A DNA stretch of 64,000 bases, taken from the NCBI GenBank assembly GCA_045532655.1, contig JAZSGI010000203.1, positions 1-64,000 of the forward strand, in the 5' to 3' direction. The notes beneath the pieces were generated by a model. The model searched no databases. It was given only the letters and a program-made list of their open reading frames with translations, and was not told where the DNA came from. Shown here piece by piece: positions 17,829 to 26,188 of the stretch. The position numbers and the translations under genes are program-made. This DNA comes from JAVBQJ01 sp045532655 (lineage in GTDB: Bacteria; Verrucomicrobiota; Lentisphaeria; Victivallales; Victivallaceae). Every line of letters starts with the position of its first letter. Position 1 is the first letter of the stretch.

Positions 17829-18493
17829 AATATACCTCTGTATTGATTTATATCCGGTTCATGACCGGGGATTATTTTCACGCCCTCTGCGGCGTATTTG
17901 CTGAATACTGCACTGTGCGGGTTCATCCCGTCAAGTGCGGCTTGTGTATAGGCGGCATCGGCAGTCAGGAGAAACCTTCCTTTCCCGGTATTTATCAGCA
18001 GCGATTGATGTCCCGGCGTGTGTCCGGGTGTAAAGATAAGCTGTACGGAGCCGTCATTGTAAAGATCACAGCTGCCATTTACCTGTATACATCTTTCTGC
18101 CGGGAAATCCGGATCATGACAACATTCGAGTTCCTGCTGCTGAATAATGATGCGGGCAGAGGGAAAGTCCTGTATTCCGGCGGCATGGTCACTGTGGAGA
18201 TGGGAAAGGATTATATATTTGACACTTTCAGGAGTGATGGAGAAGTGTTTCAGGATATTTACAGCTTTTTCCTCTTCACTCATCATGGTGATGAAAGGTT
18301 CATCCGCACCTTGAACGCACGCAGAAGGTGTCTGCCCCGAATCAAAAAGTACCACTTCGTCCCGGTGTTTTATCAGATAAAACGGTACCGGTACAATGAT
18401 ACGCTCTGCTGCAGAAGCACCCTGTACCAGCAAATCCTTCCGGGCATTGATAAAGCCGGAAAAGAAACACTCAAATTCCTTTACTGCTGCCAT
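17816..18493 (-). CDS. MBL-fold hydrolase, N-acyl-homoserine-lactonase-like
   Basis: The 225-residue protein has the complete metallo-beta-lactamase metal site: HLHSDH (His 98, His 100, Asp 102, His 103), TPGHTPGHQSLLI, TADAAY and PGHEPD. The spacing and the FDSGQ start of the fold match the AiiA-like lactonase branch. It lacks a signal peptide. It overlaps both neighbours by 13 bases, showing tight coupling in the operon. A lactonase after a sugar or polyol dehydrogenase would open the lactone formed by oxidation; this is a more natural role here than quorum quenching, but it is inference. Confidence 0.85.
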   Translation of the reverse strand: MAAVKEFECFFSGFINARKDLLVQGASAAERIIVPVPFYLIKHRDEVVLFDSGQTPSACVQGADEPFITMMSEEEKAVNILKHFSITPESVKYIILSHLHSDHAAGIQDFPSARIIIQQQELECCHDPDFPAERCIQVNGSCDLYNDGSVQLIFTPGHTPGHQSLLINTGKGRFLLTADAAYTQAALDGMNPHSAVFSKYAAEGVKIIPGHEPDINQYRGILCMQ

Positions 18494-19506
18494 TCTGTAT
18501 ATCCTGATGCAGCCAGAATGACCCTGTGGGTGAGCAGGTCATGATCTGCGGTATAAACTGTTTCTGTTTCTTCGCCCTTGATCATTGCTGCAAACTTCAG
18601 CAGCTGTTCCCTGTACCGGTCAAATACCGGCGGGAAGGAGATGGTATGTTCTCCGGCAGGGAAATTCCCGGCAGGTTTTGTCAGCAGTAATTTGATTTTA
18701 TTTCCTTGCCCGTCGAAACGTTCCAGTGGAGAAAAGGTTATTGCTCCTGTTATCCCGGTGATTTTCATACTGCGTGTGGCGATACAACCGGGTGTTTTGC
18801 CGCAAACATTGATTTTGGCAAAAGCGTCGGGATATTCCAACAGGGCAAAACAATTGTTACGGCTCTCCGGAGGGTCGCCGGGGACAGAACGGAGGAATGA
18901 GCTGATTTTGTCCGGATTCCCCATGGCTGCGACAATGAAATCCAGCAAATGACAGCCGAGATTATACATGATCCCTCCGGCAAATCTGCTTATATATTCC
19001 CGGTATGGTTCACCTCCGTAACAGTGGTTCATATCGCACTCAATGGATATGACTTCTCCGATGATTTTCTCTTTTATTGCCTGCAGGGAGAATTGGAAAG
19101 CCGGATTACCCCGGAACATGTAAGCTATTTGAAAAGGTATGTTTCTCTGTTGGCAGAGGTTGCGCAACTCTGTGAAAAGCTCCATGTTTTCTCCCGCAGG
19201 TTTATCCATGTGTACCGCGATACCTTTGCGGGCAAAGGTGAGTGATGCTGCCACAAGTTCGTTGTTTGGAGTTTCCACATTTACTGCCTGCAGATCCGGC
19301 ATGTCAAGAACTTCCTGCAGGGTAAGTTCCGGCAAGCCGTTGTATATGGGCTGGAGAGTATTGACAACATGCGGGGTGGAGGCATTTTGCAAATCATTTA
19401 CATAGCCGGCAACTTCAAAGACATCATCCATGCCCAGCAATGTTGTCATTTTGCCTTCGGCATGTTCGTGGGTCACTCCTATTTGTACGATTTTGATTTT
19501 TTGCAT
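18481..19506 (-). CDS. Gfo/Idh/MocA-family oxidoreductase
   Basis: A 341-residue NAD(P)-dependent oxidoreductase with an N-terminal Rossmann domain (KIKIVQIGVTHEHA, where the usual GxGxxG is shifted to GVTHEHA), AVNVETPN, and the MDKPAGEN version of the EKP motif, in which Lys acts in catalysis. The start at 19506 is favoured by AGGGG 7 bases upstream; an alternative ATG at 19527 overlaps the previous stop as ATGA. Family members oxidise or isomerise sugars, inositols and related cyclic alcohols. The order dehydrogenase, dehydrogenase, lactonase suggests stepwise oxidation of a cyclic sugar or polyol. Confidence 0.85.
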   Translation of the reverse strand: MQKIKIVQIGVTHEHAEGKMTTLLGMDDVFEVAGYVNDLQNASTPHVVNTLQPIYNGLPELTLQEVLDMPDLQAVNVETPNNELVAASLTFARKGIAVHMDKPAGENMELFTELRNLCQQRNIPFQIAYMFRGNPAFQFSLQAIKEKIIGEVISIECDMNHCYGGEPYREYISRFAGGIMYNLGCHLLDFIVAAMGNPDKISSFLRSVPGDPPESRNNCFALLEYPDAFAKINVCGKTPGCIATRSMKITGITGAITFSPLERFDGQGNKIKLLLTKPAGNFPAGEHTISFPPVFDRYREQLLKFAAMIKGEETETVYTADHDLLTHRVILAASGYTEWQQ

Positions 19507-19523
19507 ATTACAGCCCCTGTTGT

Positions 19524-20543
19524 TCATTTGTCAATATCACGCCAGTCAAAAAGATTACCGAGGGGCGGATCTTTCAGGGTGGAAAGCTCATGAAATACCT
19601 GTTGGCAATCCCGGGGCGAGACCACTTGGGTTATCACCGGAGCAACTTGCAGTCTGCCTGACTGCACCAACTTGAAAAAGGTTGCATAATCATCTTTTTC
19701 GCTCCAACCTGTTGCGGTTCTGTCGACGTTGGGACGGGCAAAGGTATGACAACCAAGTAACTGTATGCCGCGCCGGTGAACATATTTATAAAAATCTATA
19801 GTCTGATCTGATGTCCTTGTACAGCCCAGTAGTGCTATTCTGCCGCCGAAAGCAACACATTCCAGAGCTTGCTGCAGGGCATTGATATAACCTGTTACCT
19901 CAACCACGCACTCAACACCATTTCCCCCCGTGACCTCAAGTACCTTGTTGATGTAATCAGTGTCGGCAGGATCAAAAGCATGATCTGCCCCCAGTTTCAG
20001 GGCAAGCTCCCTGCGGTAGGGGGAATGGTCACTTACTATAACCGGATAAGCTCCGGCGATCCGTGCCAGCTGACCGGCAAATATTCCCAGTAATCCCTGA
20101 CCGGCTATGAGACATGCCTCGCCCAACTGGATATTCAGTTTTCTTATTGCCAGGAGGGGGAAGCAGCAGAGGTGTGCCGCAGCTGCATCCTGCATACTGA
20201 TACCGTCGGGGATTGGCATGATATTATGTCTTGCATCGAATAGCATGCGTGAACAGTGCCCCTGCCATGCTGTTATTACTTTGTCTCCGGGTTTTAAATT
20301 TTTTACTTCGCTGCCGGTGTCAAGAACTGTGCCTGAAGCAGAGTACCCCATTCTTATGGGGAAATTATTTCCTGCAGTTCCTGTATTGGGCAAACCCCGG
20401 TAATTTGCAAGTTCTGTGCCGGTACTGATAAGGTCGTACTCCGTTTTTACAAGAACCTCAAAGGGGTTGAGATTTCGTTCTATGTTTTCTGTACACAGTT
20501 CAGCCTTTTCTTTTGCGGTGAATAAAACTGTTGAAATTTGCAT
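19524..20543 (-). CDS. Zinc-type alcohol dehydrogenase-like (sorbitol/threonine dehydrogenase branch)
   Basis: A 339-residue medium-chain dehydrogenase, the first gene of the five-gene operon. Visible: LISTGTELANYRG, GYSASGTVLDTG, LKPGDKVI, the nucleotide-binding IAGQGLLGIFAGQLAR, and GGNGVECVVEVTG. The usual structural-zinc Cys quartet is missing and the catalytic-zinc His is not in the classic GHE context, as in the polyketide/bacteriochlorophyllide-like branch that accompanies Gfo/Idh/MocA proteins. Expected to oxidise a secondary alcohol with NAD(P). Its promoter faces that of a LacI-type regulator. Confidence 0.8.
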   Translation of the reverse strand: MQISTVLFTAKEKAELCTENIERNLNPFEVLVKTEYDLISTGTELANYRGLPNTGTAGNNFPIRMGYSASGTVLDTGSEVKNLKPGDKVITAWQGHCSRMLFDARHNIMPIPDGISMQDAAAAHLCCFPLLAIRKLNIQLGEACLIAGQGLLGIFAGQLARIAGAYPVIVSDHSPYRRELALKLGADHAFDPADTDYINKVLEVTGGNGVECVVEVTGYINALQQALECVAFGGRIALLGCTRTSDQTIDFYKYVHRRGIQLLGCHTFARPNVDRTATGWSEKDDYATFFKLVQSGRLQVAPVITQVVSPRDCQQVFHELSTLKDPPLGNLFDWRDIDK

Positions 20544-20569
20544 GGCATGACTCCTTTGGTTTCTGGCTT

Positions 20570-20597
20570 ACTATACTTCGGAAAAAACGATAAACAA
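20570..20597 (-). promoter_or_regulatory. Promoter of the five-gene dehydrogenase-lactonase operon
   Basis: Minus-strand TTGTTT (20592-20597) and TATAGT (20570-20575) with a 16-base spacer, 27 bases before the ATG at 20543. Confidence 0.6.
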
Positions 20598-20642
20598 GGG
20601 AGGAAAATTTTTTTTGCAGAAAAATTTCATGCAACAATTGAT

Positions 20643-20670
20643 TTGATTTCGTAAAAATTTGTGATATATT
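20643..20670 (+). promoter_or_regulatory. Promoter of the LacI-family regulator
   Basis: TTGATT (20643-20648; a second copy is at 20638-20643) and TATATT (20665-20670), spacer 16 bases, about 31 bases before the ATG at 20702. A short dyad TTGCA (20614-20618) / TGCAA (20630-20634) between the two divergent promoters is a candidate operator. Confidence 0.55.
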
Positions 20671-20701
20671 GAAACATTATCAGAAAATGGAGAAACAGTT
20701 T

Positions 20702-21679
20702 ATGAATATTCGGGAAATCGCTGCCGCTGCCGGAGTATCTCCGGCTACAGTATCAAGAGTTTTTAACAGAAATCCCGGAGTCAGTCCTGCTGTTGCGGAA
20801 CGTGTATTGCAGGCGGCGCGGGAAAATAATTATCATCCCCGTATGCCGGAAAAACAGAAAAATGTGGTACTCATAACCCCATACAACAATATTTATCCGG
20901 TACAGAGCTGTATAGATATGCTGCTTATGGAATTGGCGCAGGTATTGCCCAAAGCCGGATTCCGTGTGGAGATACTGCCGGTAAACAGTATTGAACGACT
21001 TGCAGAAATAAGCTTCTGCGGAGCTGTTGCAGTTGGGATCGACCCTCATGAATTAAGCGGTTGGGACAGCCGTTACGGTACTCCGCTTATTTTTCTGGAC
21101 AGACATCCTGCGGAGAACGCAGCAAAAGAGTATAATGTGTGTTATGTGAATTCCGATGAAACAATGGGGATGGAACTTGCTCTCGATCATCTTGCCGGTC
21201 GCGGATGTTGTAAAATCGGTTGTATCATTCACGGCGAACCCGGTGAAGGTAATTGTTCCATCCGCTACCGGGCAATTGCAGACTGGTTTCAGAAAAAATC
21301 CATCCCTTTTGATGAACGTCTTGTTCTTTTTGCCGGAAATGACAGTGGCAAATATGTGGAGCTGACCGGAAAATTACTGAAGTACGGATGCGATGCTCTT
21401 TTCTGTCCCGGAGGCAATGCCGGAATAACTGTATTGTATGCGCTGTCGCTTTACGGGAAAAAGGTTCCGGAAGATATTTCACTCATAGCTTCGGAGCAAA
21501 GTTTCTTTTCCAAATACGCTGTTCCGCCACAGACTGCTGTTACCCAGCAGTACGATCTTGTGGCTGCTGCTGTGGTAAAAGTTTTGCAGCAAAGCATGTC
21601 CGGAACTCCTGTGTCTGCAGTCACAACTTTACCGTACCGCCTGATACACAGAGAGAGTGTCAGACCGGAACTGTATTAA
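20702..21679 (+). CDS. LacI/GalR-family transcriptional regulator
   Basis: The 325-residue protein has the classic N-terminal LacI helix-turn-helix and hinge (MNIREIAAAAGVSPATVSRVFN, hinge helix near PGVSPAVAERVLQAA), then a periplasmic-binding-protein-like effector domain (residues about 60-325). The ATG at 20702 is preceded by GGAG; the frame extends further upstream but across the promoter. It is divergent from the Zn dehydrogenase operon with a 158-base gap, so it most likely regulates that operon in response to its sugar-like substrate. Its stop overlaps the convergent AraC gene by 4 bases. Confidence 0.85.
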   Translation: MNIREIAAAAGVSPATVSRVFNRNPGVSPAVAERVLQAARENNYHPRMPEKQKNVVLITPYNNIYPVQSCIDMLLMELAQVLPKAGFRVEILPVNSIERLAEISFCGAVAVGIDPHELSGWDSRYGTPLIFLDRHPAENAAKEYNVCYVNSDETMGMELALDHLAGRGCCKIGCIIHGEPGEGNCSIRYRAIADWFQKKSIPFDERLVLFAGNDSGKYVELTGKLLKYGCDALFCPGGNAGITVLYALSLYGKKVPEDISLIASEQSFFSKYAVPPQTAVTQQYDLVAAAVVKVLQQSMSGTPVSAVTTLPYRLIHRESVRPELY

Positions 21680-22518
21680 AGGGTTGGCGTATATTTACGG
21701 CCTTTGGTTTTACGGAACTCTGCCGGAGATACGCCGGTTGCCCGCCGGAAACTTCTGGAAAATGCAAAAGGGTGTTCATAACCGCACATATTTGCTATAG
21801 TTTTTATGGGATACTCTGTCAGCAGTAAAAGTTCTTCCGCCAGTTCCAGACGGAACTTTTTCAGCAGCTGAAACGGGGATATACCATAATGTTTACGGCA
21901 GAGTGCAAAGAAGTAAGAAACTGATATCCCGCAGTAATTTGCCATCTTTTCCACACTCCATTCCTCTTGCGGATGCAGGTGCATCCTATTTTTCAGCATT
22001 TGAAATACTGTTTTGCTGCCGGAGGAGCGTAACTCCTCTTCCAGCAGGGCAAAGAGCAGACGGCCGAGGGGACGGCGGATCGATTCGGAGTTTTCTCCGG
22101 CATCAATACCGGCGGCTTTGGTCAGCAGCTGCCAGATGAGTTCAGGATCTTTGGCTTTGCCATGTCTGAATACAGGATCTCCCCATACAGAATCCGGGGT
22201 GAGCAGGAGAAAGAAACTTTGACATTTCACAGCAGAGGATATTTTCTGTATACCGCCTGCTGGCATTATAAGGATTTCTCCGGCCTTCAGGATGCCGGAT
22301 GTATTTTCGTAGGTGTAATTGAATTCTCCGCGGCGGCAGTAAAGTACATTATGACGTTTTGATTCCGGGTAAGTTACCATATACCCGGGGGTATATGAAC
22401 ATACTCCTGCCATAAAAATGTTTTTACCGAAATATTCTTTGCCGCCGAGAGAGGAAAAGTCAACGAACCGTTCAGAACTTCCTGGTGGAATAAAAATAGT
22501 TTTGGTTAGGTTTTTCAT
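21676..22518 (-). CDS. AraC-family transcriptional regulator
   Basis: A 280-residue regulator with an N-terminal cupin-like sensor domain (TPGYMVTYPESKRHNVLYCRRG has the cupin pattern) and a C-terminal pair of helix-turn-helices: WSVEKMANYCGISVSYFFALC and YPIKTIANMCGYEHPFAFSRSFRRATGVSPAEFR, the latter fitting the AraC signature. It is divergent from the GH51-glycyl radical operon and shares a promoter region with it, so it very likely controls arabinan or arabinose use. It is convergent with the LacI gene, overlapping by 4 bases. Confidence 0.85.
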   Translation of the reverse strand: MKNLTKTIFIPPGSSERFVDFSSLGGKEYFGKNIFMAGVCSYTPGYMVTYPESKRHNVLYCRRGEFNYTYENTSGILKAGEILIMPAGGIQKISSAVKCQSFFLLLTPDSVWGDPVFRHGKAKDPELIWQLLTKAAGIDAGENSESIRRPLGRLLFALLEEELRSSGSKTVFQMLKNRMHLHPQEEWSVEKMANYCGISVSYFFALCRKHYGISPFQLLKKFRLELAEELLLLTEYPIKTIANMCGYEHPFAFSRSFRRATGVSPAEFRKTKGRKYTPTL

Positions 22519-22540
22519 ATTTATTGCCTGCAGGTTTTTT

Positions 22541-22597
22541 TTGAATATTCAGAATATATGTCATATATTAATATAGTTTGATATAACGATAATGCAA
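22541..22597. promoter_or_regulatory. Overlapping face-to-face promoters of the AraC regulator and GH51 operon
   Basis: Plus strand: TTGAAT (22541-22546), 17 bases, TATATT (22564-22569). Minus strand: TTGCAT (22592-22597), 16 bases, TATATT (22570-22575). The two -10 boxes abut, so polymerase could occupy only one promoter at a time. A perfect TGAATATTCA palindrome (22542-22551) overlaps the plus-strand -35 box. Confidence 0.55.
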
Positions 22598-22613
22598 AAA
22601 AGCGAGGCTGTTT

Positions 22614-24137
22614 ATGAAAGCAAAATTGACAGTAAATAAGAACTTCACTATCGGTGAAGCCGATAAAAATATTTTCGGCGGGTTCCTTGAGCACCTCGGC
22701 AGATGTATATATAATGGTATTTATGAGCCGGAGCACGAACAGGCAGACGAAAACGGCTTCAGAAAAGATGTCATCGAACTGGTAAGAGAACTTGATATGC
22801 CTTTGACCCGTTATCCCGGCGGTAACTTTGTTTCCGGTTATGACTGGAAAGATGGCATCGGCCCTGTAGAAAAACGTCCTGTGCGTGCAGATTACGCCTG
22901 GAAGTCCCTTGAACCGAATCTTGTGGGGATAGATGAGTTTATAAAGTGGTGCCGTCTGGCTGGTACAGAACCGGTCTATGCAGTAAATATCTGTACCAAT
23001 ACTCCCAAAGCTGCACAGGAGCTTGTGGAATATTGCAATTCTTCCAAAAACAGCTATTGGAGCAATAAACGCCGGGAAAATGGTTCAGAGGCTCCTTACA
23101 ACATCCGTTACTGGTGTCTGGGCAACGAGGTTGACGGGGAGTGGCAGATAGGACATATGACTTCGCAGGAATACGGCCGTGCGGCTCATGAAGCCGCCAA
23201 AATGATGCGTATGGTCGATCCGGATATCAAACTTTGCGCCTGCGGGTCATCTACTTGCGGTATGCCGACATACGGTACATGGGACAGGGAAATAATGGAA
23301 CATCTTTTTGACGATGTCGATTATCTTTCCATACATATGTATTTCCGTAATGATTTCAAAAATATTCCTGAATTTCTCGCTTCAGCCGAGAGTGTTGATC
23401 AGGGTATAGAAAATGCTGTTGCCTGCTGTGATCATGTTGCCGCCTGCCGCAAATCAGCCAAAAAGATTATGATTGCCCTTGATGAGTGGAACGTCTGGTA
23501 TCGCGGCAGTACCCATGTTGCTGATGATGCCGAATGGGTTTACGGCAAGCCGCTTAATGAAGAGATCTATGATATGGCAGATGTACTTGTTAACGGCGGG
23601 GTGCTTTTGAGTATGCTTGATCATGCAGACCGCCTTAAAGTTGGATGCCTTGCCCAGACCGTAAATGTCATTGCCCCGATCATGACCCGTACGGGAGGCG
23701 GTGCATGGCGGCAGACGATTTTTTATCCTTTCCGGGAGACTTCAAAGTATGGCAGAGGGACTGTCCTGCGCGGGGCGGTTGATTCTCCTGAATACAGCAT
23801 TAAAAATCACTTTTCAAGGGACCCGGCGGAAACAAGTGTAAAATATCTCCGGGCAACCGCTGTATGGCGCAAAGAGGCTGGAGAAATTACGGTATTTGCC
23901 ATCAATCGTGCCGGTGAGGAAATGGATTTTGAAGCCGTTCTCGGCGATTTTGAGGTCGAAAGTATTGTTGCAGCCTCAGAGATACATCACGATTCTCTTG
24001 ATGCCGTCAATACAGGGACGGAAGAACAGGTTCGTCCCGCAGAAATAGACGGCAGCCGGTATTCACTTGCAGGAAATGTATTGCAGGCACAACTTAAACC
24101 ATATTCATGGAACATGTTCAGAGTAAAGGTGGGATGA
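22614..24137 (+). CDS. GH51 alpha-L-arabinofuranosidase
   Basis: A 507-residue protein that matches GH51: IFGGFLEHLGRCIYNGIYEP, LDMPLTRYPGGNFVSGYDW, the acid/base Glu at about residue 172 in CLGNEVDG, LSIHMYF, and the nucleophile Glu at about 291 in ALDEWNVWY. A C-terminal beta-sandwich follows. No signal peptide, so it acts in the cytoplasm on imported arabino-oligosaccharides, removing terminal alpha-L-arabinofuranose. GAGG lies before the ATG. Its TGA stop overlaps the ATG of the glycyl radical enzyme gene, coupling the two. Confidence 0.92.
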   Translation: MKAKLTVNKNFTIGEADKNIFGGFLEHLGRCIYNGIYEPEHEQADENGFRKDVIELVRELDMPLTRYPGGNFVSGYDWKDGIGPVEKRPVRADYAWKSLEPNLVGIDEFIKWCRLAGTEPVYAVNICTNTPKAAQELVEYCNSSKNSYWSNKRRENGSEAPYNIRYWCLGNEVDGEWQIGHMTSQEYGRAAHEAAKMMRMVDPDIKLCACGSSTCGMPTYGTWDREIMEHLFDDVDYLSIHMYFRNDFKNIPEFLASAESVDQGIENAVACCDHVAACRKSAKKIMIALDEWNVWYRGSTHVADDAEWVYGKPLNEEIYDMADVLVNGGVLLSMLDHADRLKVGCLAQTVNVIAPIMTRTGGGAWRQTIFYPFRETSKYGRGTVLRGAVDSPEYSIKNHFSRDPAETSVKYLRATAVWRKEAGEITVFAINRAGEEMDFEAVLGDFEVESIVAASEIHHDSLDAVNTGTEEQVRPAEIDGSRYSLAGNVLQAQLKPYSWNMFRVKVG

Positions 24138-26188
24138 TGAACGGACGGATAAAAAATCTCAGAGAATATATTCTTGACGGCAAACACCGCAACTGCCGCC
24201 GTACAGTTGATTGGCATCTGGCAGAAGATTTTGCCGCTGCCGGATTTACACCGTTGGAACGTTCTGTAAGGGCTTTGGAACATGTCCTTGCCGCAGAATG
24301 TCCGGCATTTATTCCGGAGAGCCGCATAGTATTTATGCGTACAGTCGCCAATCTTCCGGATTTATATACGGCGGAGGAAATGACGGAATTGCGCAAAAAA
24401 TATACTTTTTGCGAAAAAGGAGTACCATTTAATTTCACTCCGGATTATGCTTCGGTATTGGATATCGGACTTGATGCATTCCGGGAAAAAATCCTCAATA
24501 CAATGAAGGAATGTGATGAAGATGGCAGGGCGTTTCTTGCCGCATCTCTGCGCGGACTTGATGCTCTGACCGCTCTTGTTGACAGGTATATCGCTGCTGC
24601 GGCGGAACAGGGGCTGAATGACGCTGTCGGGTTATTGAAAAGTGTCAGGCACAGAGCTCCGGAAACTTTTCCTGAAGCAATGCAGCTTTTCCGTATTCTC
24701 CATTACGCATTGTGGTGTGAAGGCGGATATCATATGGGTATAGGCAGAGTTGATGTGATTTTCCGCAAATATTATGAAAGTGATATTGCTTCCGGCCGGT
24801 ATACCGCAGAGGAGGAATTTGATTTCCTTGAAGAATTTTTCCTTACTTTCAATATAGACAGTGACCTTTATGTAGGCGTACAACAGGGGGATAATGGTCA
24901 GAGTCTGATGATCGGCGGCTGCGACAGCCGGGGTGATGATATCTGGAATCCGTTGAGTGAAAAAATACTTGAAGCATCATGCGAACTTAAACTGATCGAT
25001 CCGAAAATAAATTTTCGTGTCAACAGCAGCACCCCGGTGGAACGTCTTGCGCTCGGCAGCCGTTTGACCCGTGCCGGATTGGGTTTCCCCCAATATTCAA
25101 ATGATGATATTATGCTGCCGGCTCTGGAAAGCTGGGGGTATTCACCGGAGGACGCCCGTGATTATTCCTGTGCTGCATGCTGGGAACTGATCATTCCCGG
25201 CAAAGCATGTGAATTTGTTAATCTTGATGCCGTTTCCATTCCCGGAGTTTTGCTGGAATGTATGGACTCCCGGGCTGCTGATTTCGAAGAATTCTGCACA
25301 CTTTTCCGCCGTAAGTTACGGCAGAAAACAGAGGCTGTCGTTGCCAAATATTCCAATGTTTCGGTATTGCCATCTCCCTTTGTTTCTGCCTTGTGTCCTG
25401 TTGCTTTGAGCTGCGGACGGAATATCAATGAAGCAGGTATTTATCATAACTGGGGAATGCACGGTTCCGGCATGGCTGTTGCGGCAGATTCACTGGCAGC
25501 GTTGGAGGAAATGGTTTACAGAAAGAAGATGATCTCCCTTGCTGAAATGAAAAATCTTCTGGACAGAGATTTTGCCGGAGATGAGGAATTCCGTACCGGA
25601 TTGCGTGAAAACTGTTCAAAACTCGGAGGCAAAGAACCTGAAAATGCCGAAAAGATGCTTGCCATGCTCCTGCAGTGGTGGGCGGAGGCATGGAAGGGGT
25701 TGAAAACTCCCGAGGGCGGGGTTATTCGTCCGGGGACAGGCAGTGCCATGTATTATATATGGCACAGTTCAGGGTTGGGGGCAACTCCCGACGGCAGAAA
25801 AGCCGGTGAACCCTTCCCGGCAAATTTTTCTCCGTCATTGGATATACCATTGGCAGGACCTCTTTCGGTGATCCGTTCTTTTGCGCTGCCGGAGATTGCC
25901 GGAGCGTGTAACGGGGGACCATTGACAATAGAACTCCATGACAGTGTATTTTCTGCGGACGATGCAGAGTTGAAAGTCGCTCACCTTATTGCTGAATTCA
26001 TCCGCCGCGGAGGACATCAGCTGCAGTTGAATACTGTAAACAGTACAATTTTGCGGGAGGCGCAGCTGCATCCGGAACGTTACAAAAATCTGATCGTGAG
26101 GGTTTGGGGCTGGAGCGGCAGATTTGTGGAACTGGACAAAGTCTATCAGGATCATATTATCCGCAGGAGTGAATTGTCTTTTGGATAA
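24137..26188 (+). CDS. Glycyl radical enzyme of unknown substrate (PFL-like family)
   Basis: The 683-residue protein belongs to the pyruvate formate-lyase superfamily but is shorter than most (about 760-850). The radical loop near the C-terminus reads VRVWGWSGRF with Gly 658, where the family consensus has RVxGYxxxF; Trp replaces Tyr. The thiyl Cys is probably Cys 348 in SCAACWELI: a CxE arrangement like the eliminase/dehydratase branch (GCVE), not the adjacent Cys-Cys of PFL itself. The next gene is its activase. Being translated with a GH51 enzyme suggests an anaerobic reaction on arabinose or a derived polyol, but the substrate is not known. A second ATG at 24134 is possible as the start. 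Confidence 0.85.
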   Translation: MNGRIKNLREYILDGKHRNCRRTVDWHLAEDFAAAGFTPLERSVRALEHVLAAECPAFIPESRIVFMRTVANLPDLYTAEEMTELRKKYTFCEKGVPFNFTPDYASVLDIGLDAFREKILNTMKECDEDGRAFLAASLRGLDALTALVDRYIAAAAEQGLNDAVGLLKSVRHRAPETFPEAMQLFRILHYALWCEGGYHMGIGRVDVIFRKYYESDIASGRYTAEEEFDFLEEFFLTFNIDSDLYVGVQQGDNGQSLMIGGCDSRGDDIWNPLSEKILEASCELKLIDPKINFRVNSSTPVERLALGSRLTRAGLGFPQYSNDDIMLPALESWGYSPEDARDYSCAACWELIIPGKACEFVNLDAVSIPGVLLECMDSRAADFEEFCTLFRRKLRQKTEAVVAKYSNVSVLPSPFVSALCPVALSCGRNINEAGIYHNWGMHGSGMAVAADSLAALEEMVYRKKMISLAEMKNLLDRDFAGDEEFRTGLRENCSKLGGKEPENAEKMLAMLLQWWAEAWKGLKTPEGGVIRPGTGSAMYYIWHSSGLGATPDGRKAGEPFPANFSPSLDIPLAGPLSVIRSFALPEIAGACNGGPLTIELHDSVFSADDAELKVAHLIAEFIRRGGHQLQLNTVNSTILREAQLHPERYKNLIVRVWGWSGRFVELDKVYQDHIIRRSELSFG

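Noticed and set aside
17816..18493. Quorum-quenching AHL lactonase
   Set aside because: The fold branch fits, but the operon context favours a sugar-type lactone; no quorum-sensing gene is near.
24137..26188. Calling the glycyl radical enzyme pyruvate formate-lyase because an FNT channel is nearby
   Set aside because: The active site has a single Cys in a CWE block and an atypical radical loop, and the FNT gene has its own promoter 4 kb away.
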